This document shows, one piece after another, positions 62,233-64,000 of a stretch of DNA of 64,000 bases; the first letter of the stretch is position 1, and each line of letters opens with the position of its first letter. The stretch spans positions 2,480,001 to 2,544,000 of the forward strand of contig NZ_CP116805.1 in NCBI RefSeq assembly GCF_028463845.1, read 5' to 3'. Source of the stretch: Gimibacter soli. GTDB taxonomy: Bacteria > Pseudomonadota > Alphaproteobacteria > Sphingomonadales > Kordiimonadaceae. Position numbers and translations under genes: made by a program. The notes beneath the pieces are model-generated. The model worked only from the letters and a program-made list of their open reading frames with translations, made no database searches and was not told the DNA's origin.

Positions 62233-64000
62233 TTACACCGAGCTCAGGAGCGTGTCGTAAAGCTCCTGCACGCTCGAAAGAACCCGCGCTGCCGCATTGT
62301 AGGCATTCTGGTAGACGATGAGGTTCGAGAGCTCCTCGTCCATATTCACGCCCGTCACATCCGAAAGACGTACGCCGAGCTCGGTCTGCAGCGCCATATT
62401 GTCTTCCATCATATTGTTCGCCCGGTTGGCCATCAGGCCGGTATTACCGAGGAAACGGGCGGTATATTGGGTCAGGGTCACGGCAGTGGCATTCAGCTCG
62501 CCGGCGTCATCGAAGCTGACAAGCTTGCTCTCAAGCTCCTGAAACGCCAGCGCCCCGCGCTGGTCGCCGTTGGTGAGCGCCACCTGGCCAACCGCTGCGG
62601 TCAGGTCAAACTGGCTGAGTGCCAGAAGGTTCTGGTTATTCTGCAGCCGGTCCACCACCTTCACGTCGCGGGCAGCGTTCGCCTGATAACCATCACCGAT
62701 GCCGAACGCTTCGGTGAAGCCGATGCCGGTGGTGCCGATTTCGCTATTGTCGGTAAGCACTTCAAGCTCCAGCCCCGTACGCGGCGGATTGACTGTCCAA
62801 TCGAGCCCGCCGTTTGAATTGAGCGAGAAGTTGAAATAGGCACCAAGGCCGGCAACGTTATTGAGCTCGGCCACCATGTCGCCGTAGGTCGTGCCGGTCG
62901 CATTCACGGTCACCGTCGTCAGCACACGCCCCTGAGCGTCGCGCACCCGGAAGGTCATGCTGTCGGTCGCGCCGAGATTGTGAAGCGTGGTTGAGGCAAC
63001 GCCGGTTTCATAGATGCCGGGCTGTGATGCTTCGATAATGTCGTTCATGCCGAAATAGTGGCTGAAGCCGCGGCCGCCACGATCGCTCGGCGCGGACGGA
63101 TCGTCGGCGATGGCAACACCATGGGTGGGATCAGTTGCGGTCAGGCTCATGACACCGTTATTGAGCGCAAGCGTGCCAGCACCGCCAAGGCCCGCATTCA
63201 CCTGCGCGATGAGGGCAGCATAGTCCGCGGGCGGGGCACCGTCGAAATCAACCGTCGTTTTGGCAATCACATTGCCTGTGGCATCGACCACGGCAAAGTT
63301 CACAATGCCCGTGAAGCCGGTCTCGTTGTTCGCAGAAACCGGCTTGGCCTTGCCGATCAGGCTATTCGGCGCCGGGATCGCGCTGAACTGGTTGTGAACA
63401 GCATTGAATTCGTCGGCTGCATGGGCCGCGAGCTCGCCAAGGCTCAGCGACAGGTCGCGCAGCTGGCCATCGCGCATGTCCAGAAGGCCGCGCAGTTCAC
63501 CAGAACGGACAACCGCTGAAAGATCGAAGGCCGAGGAGGTCGGGTTTAGCTGGTCGTCAACCCGGTGAAGCTCGACCGCACCGAACTTGGTGTCGGCATT
63601 CACGATGCCAGCAGCCGAATAGGAAAGCTGGCTGAGCGATGTGTCGACGAGCGGCAGGCCGCTTGAGGTGAAAACGCTGATACCGCCATCGCTGCGCGGG
63701 CGCACCACGATATCCAGCAACTGCGAAAGCTCGCTCAGTGCCTGGTCCATCTGGCCGGAAATACCGCCGGTTTCGCCGCCCACCACATTCTGGCGGATAA
63801 GGATCGGGTTCAGGTTATCGATGACGCGCAGCAGTTCGTTGGCCTGATCGACCACATCCTCGATCTTGGCGCTCACATCGGCGCGCAGGTCCTGGATCTG
63901 ATACTGCAGGGTACTGATCTGGCCGAGGTATGTATCGATCTCGGTGATATAATCCTGCCGGCGCAGGGAATCTGCAGGGTTGATCGAGAGGTCGGCAACC
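62233..64000 (-). CDS. flgK: Flagellar hook-associated protein 1 (FlgK), 5' part cut by window edge
   Basis: The open frame continues to the right edge, so the N-terminal helix is outside the window; 589 codons are visible. Seen: NPADSLRRQDYITEIDTYLGQIS, then QANELLRVIDNLN, a domain with GGISGQMDQALSELSQLLDIVV, and C-terminal SGVNMDEELSNLIVYQ-type sequence (VNMDEELSNLIVYQNAYNAAARV), the signature of FlgK/FlgE-type axial proteins. Cotranscribed with flgL. Confidence 0.95.
   Translation of the reverse strand, partial: VADLSINPADSLRRQDYITEIDTYLGQISTLQYQIQDLRADVSAKIEDVVDQANELLRVIDNLNPILIRQNVVGGETGGISGQMDQALSELSQLLDIVVRPRSDGGISVFTSSGLPLVDTSLSQLSYSAAGIVNADTKFGAVELHRVDDQLNPTSSAFDLSAVVRSGELRGLLDMRDGQLRDLSLSLGELAAHAADEFNAVHNQFSAIPAPNSLIGKAKPVSANNETGFTGIVNFAVVDATGNVIAKTTVDFDGAPPADYAALIAQVNAGLGGAGTLALNNGVMSLTATDPTHGVAIADDPSAPSDRGGRGFSHYFGMNDIIEASQPGIYETGVASTTLHNLGATDSMTFRVRDAQGRVLTTVTVNATGTTYGDMVAELNNVAGLGAYFNFSLNSNGGLDWTVNPPRTGLELEVLTDNSEIGTTGIGFTEAFGIGDGYQANAARDVKVVDRLQNNQNLLALSQFDLTAAVGQVALTNGDQRGALAFQELESKLVSFDDAGELNATAVTLTQYTARFLGNTGLMANRANNMMEDNMALQTELGVRLSDVTGVNMDEELSNLIVYQNAYNAAARVLSSVQELYDTLLSSV

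Overview
This window looks like a chromosome segment of a GC-rich alphaproteobacterium. Support: an NDUFS4-type complex I accessory subunit, a recG/sdhE/mfd neighbourhood, a DUF2336 protein, a perfect TTAA-N7-TTAAC (CtrA-type) box, many TonB-dependent receptors and a caulobacter/sphingomonad-type serine palmitoyltransferase locus. I cannot place it to genus; Caulobacterales, Sphingomonadales and Kordiimonadales relatives all fit. I see no insertion sequence, prophage, CRISPR array or rRNA. Two tRNA genes, both with encoded CCA, are present.

Region by region. 0-6.1 kb (all minus): a surface-polymer acylation set (SGNH - MBOAT - SGNH), tRNA-Arg, an NDUFS4-like subunit, and a polysaccharide deacetylase overlapping a large FkbH-type HAD/GNAT protein. 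6.3-15.5 kb: housekeeping and small genes (2,4-dienoyl-CoA reductase-like SDR, an unknown polytopic membrane protein, DUF2726 protein, uvrB, TorF-type porin, aspartate aminotransferase overlapping an EamA transporter, dps). 15.6-24.0 kb: a stand-alone TonB receptor, then a tightly overlapping ECF sigma - FecR anti-sigma - STN-TonB receptor cell-surface signalling operon. 24.1-33.2 kb: GSCFA protein, tRNA-Pro, DUF192, double cold-shock protein, nhaB, an xdhC/mocA-like molybdenum-cofactor pair, recX and a class V aminotransferase.

33.5-46.5 kb is the most coherent block: a bacterial ceramide locus. A plus-strand operon encodes an acyl-AMP ligase/acyl-ACP synthetase, a ceramide-reductase-like SDR, a dedicated acyl carrier protein and serine palmitoyltransferase. 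A minus-strand group follows: a nucleotidyltransferase-like protein, a lipid kinase of the DAGK/LCB5 type and a secreted DUF2141 protein. A second plus-strand group encodes two LptF/LptG-family permeases, a polysaccharide-type flippase, a fatty-acid-hydroxylase-family membrane enzyme and a GNAT protein resembling bacterial ceramide synthase. Read together, acyl-ACP is made, condensed with serine, N-acylated, reduced, perhaps hydroxylated, phosphorylated at the headgroup and possibly exported by an Lpt-like permease pair. The pathway steps are inferred from family knowledge and gene order; the export role is a hypothesis.

46.5-64 kb: a uracil-DNA-glycosylase-like protein, recG, sdhE, a small orphan gene, mfd, a short oxidase-subunit-I-like membrane protein, DsbA-family protein, a small flagellar-rod-like protein, nadK, a serine carboxypeptidase, a PAS histidine kinase with an upstream DUF2336 gene, a flavin reductase, and flgL with the 3' part of flgK at the right edge.
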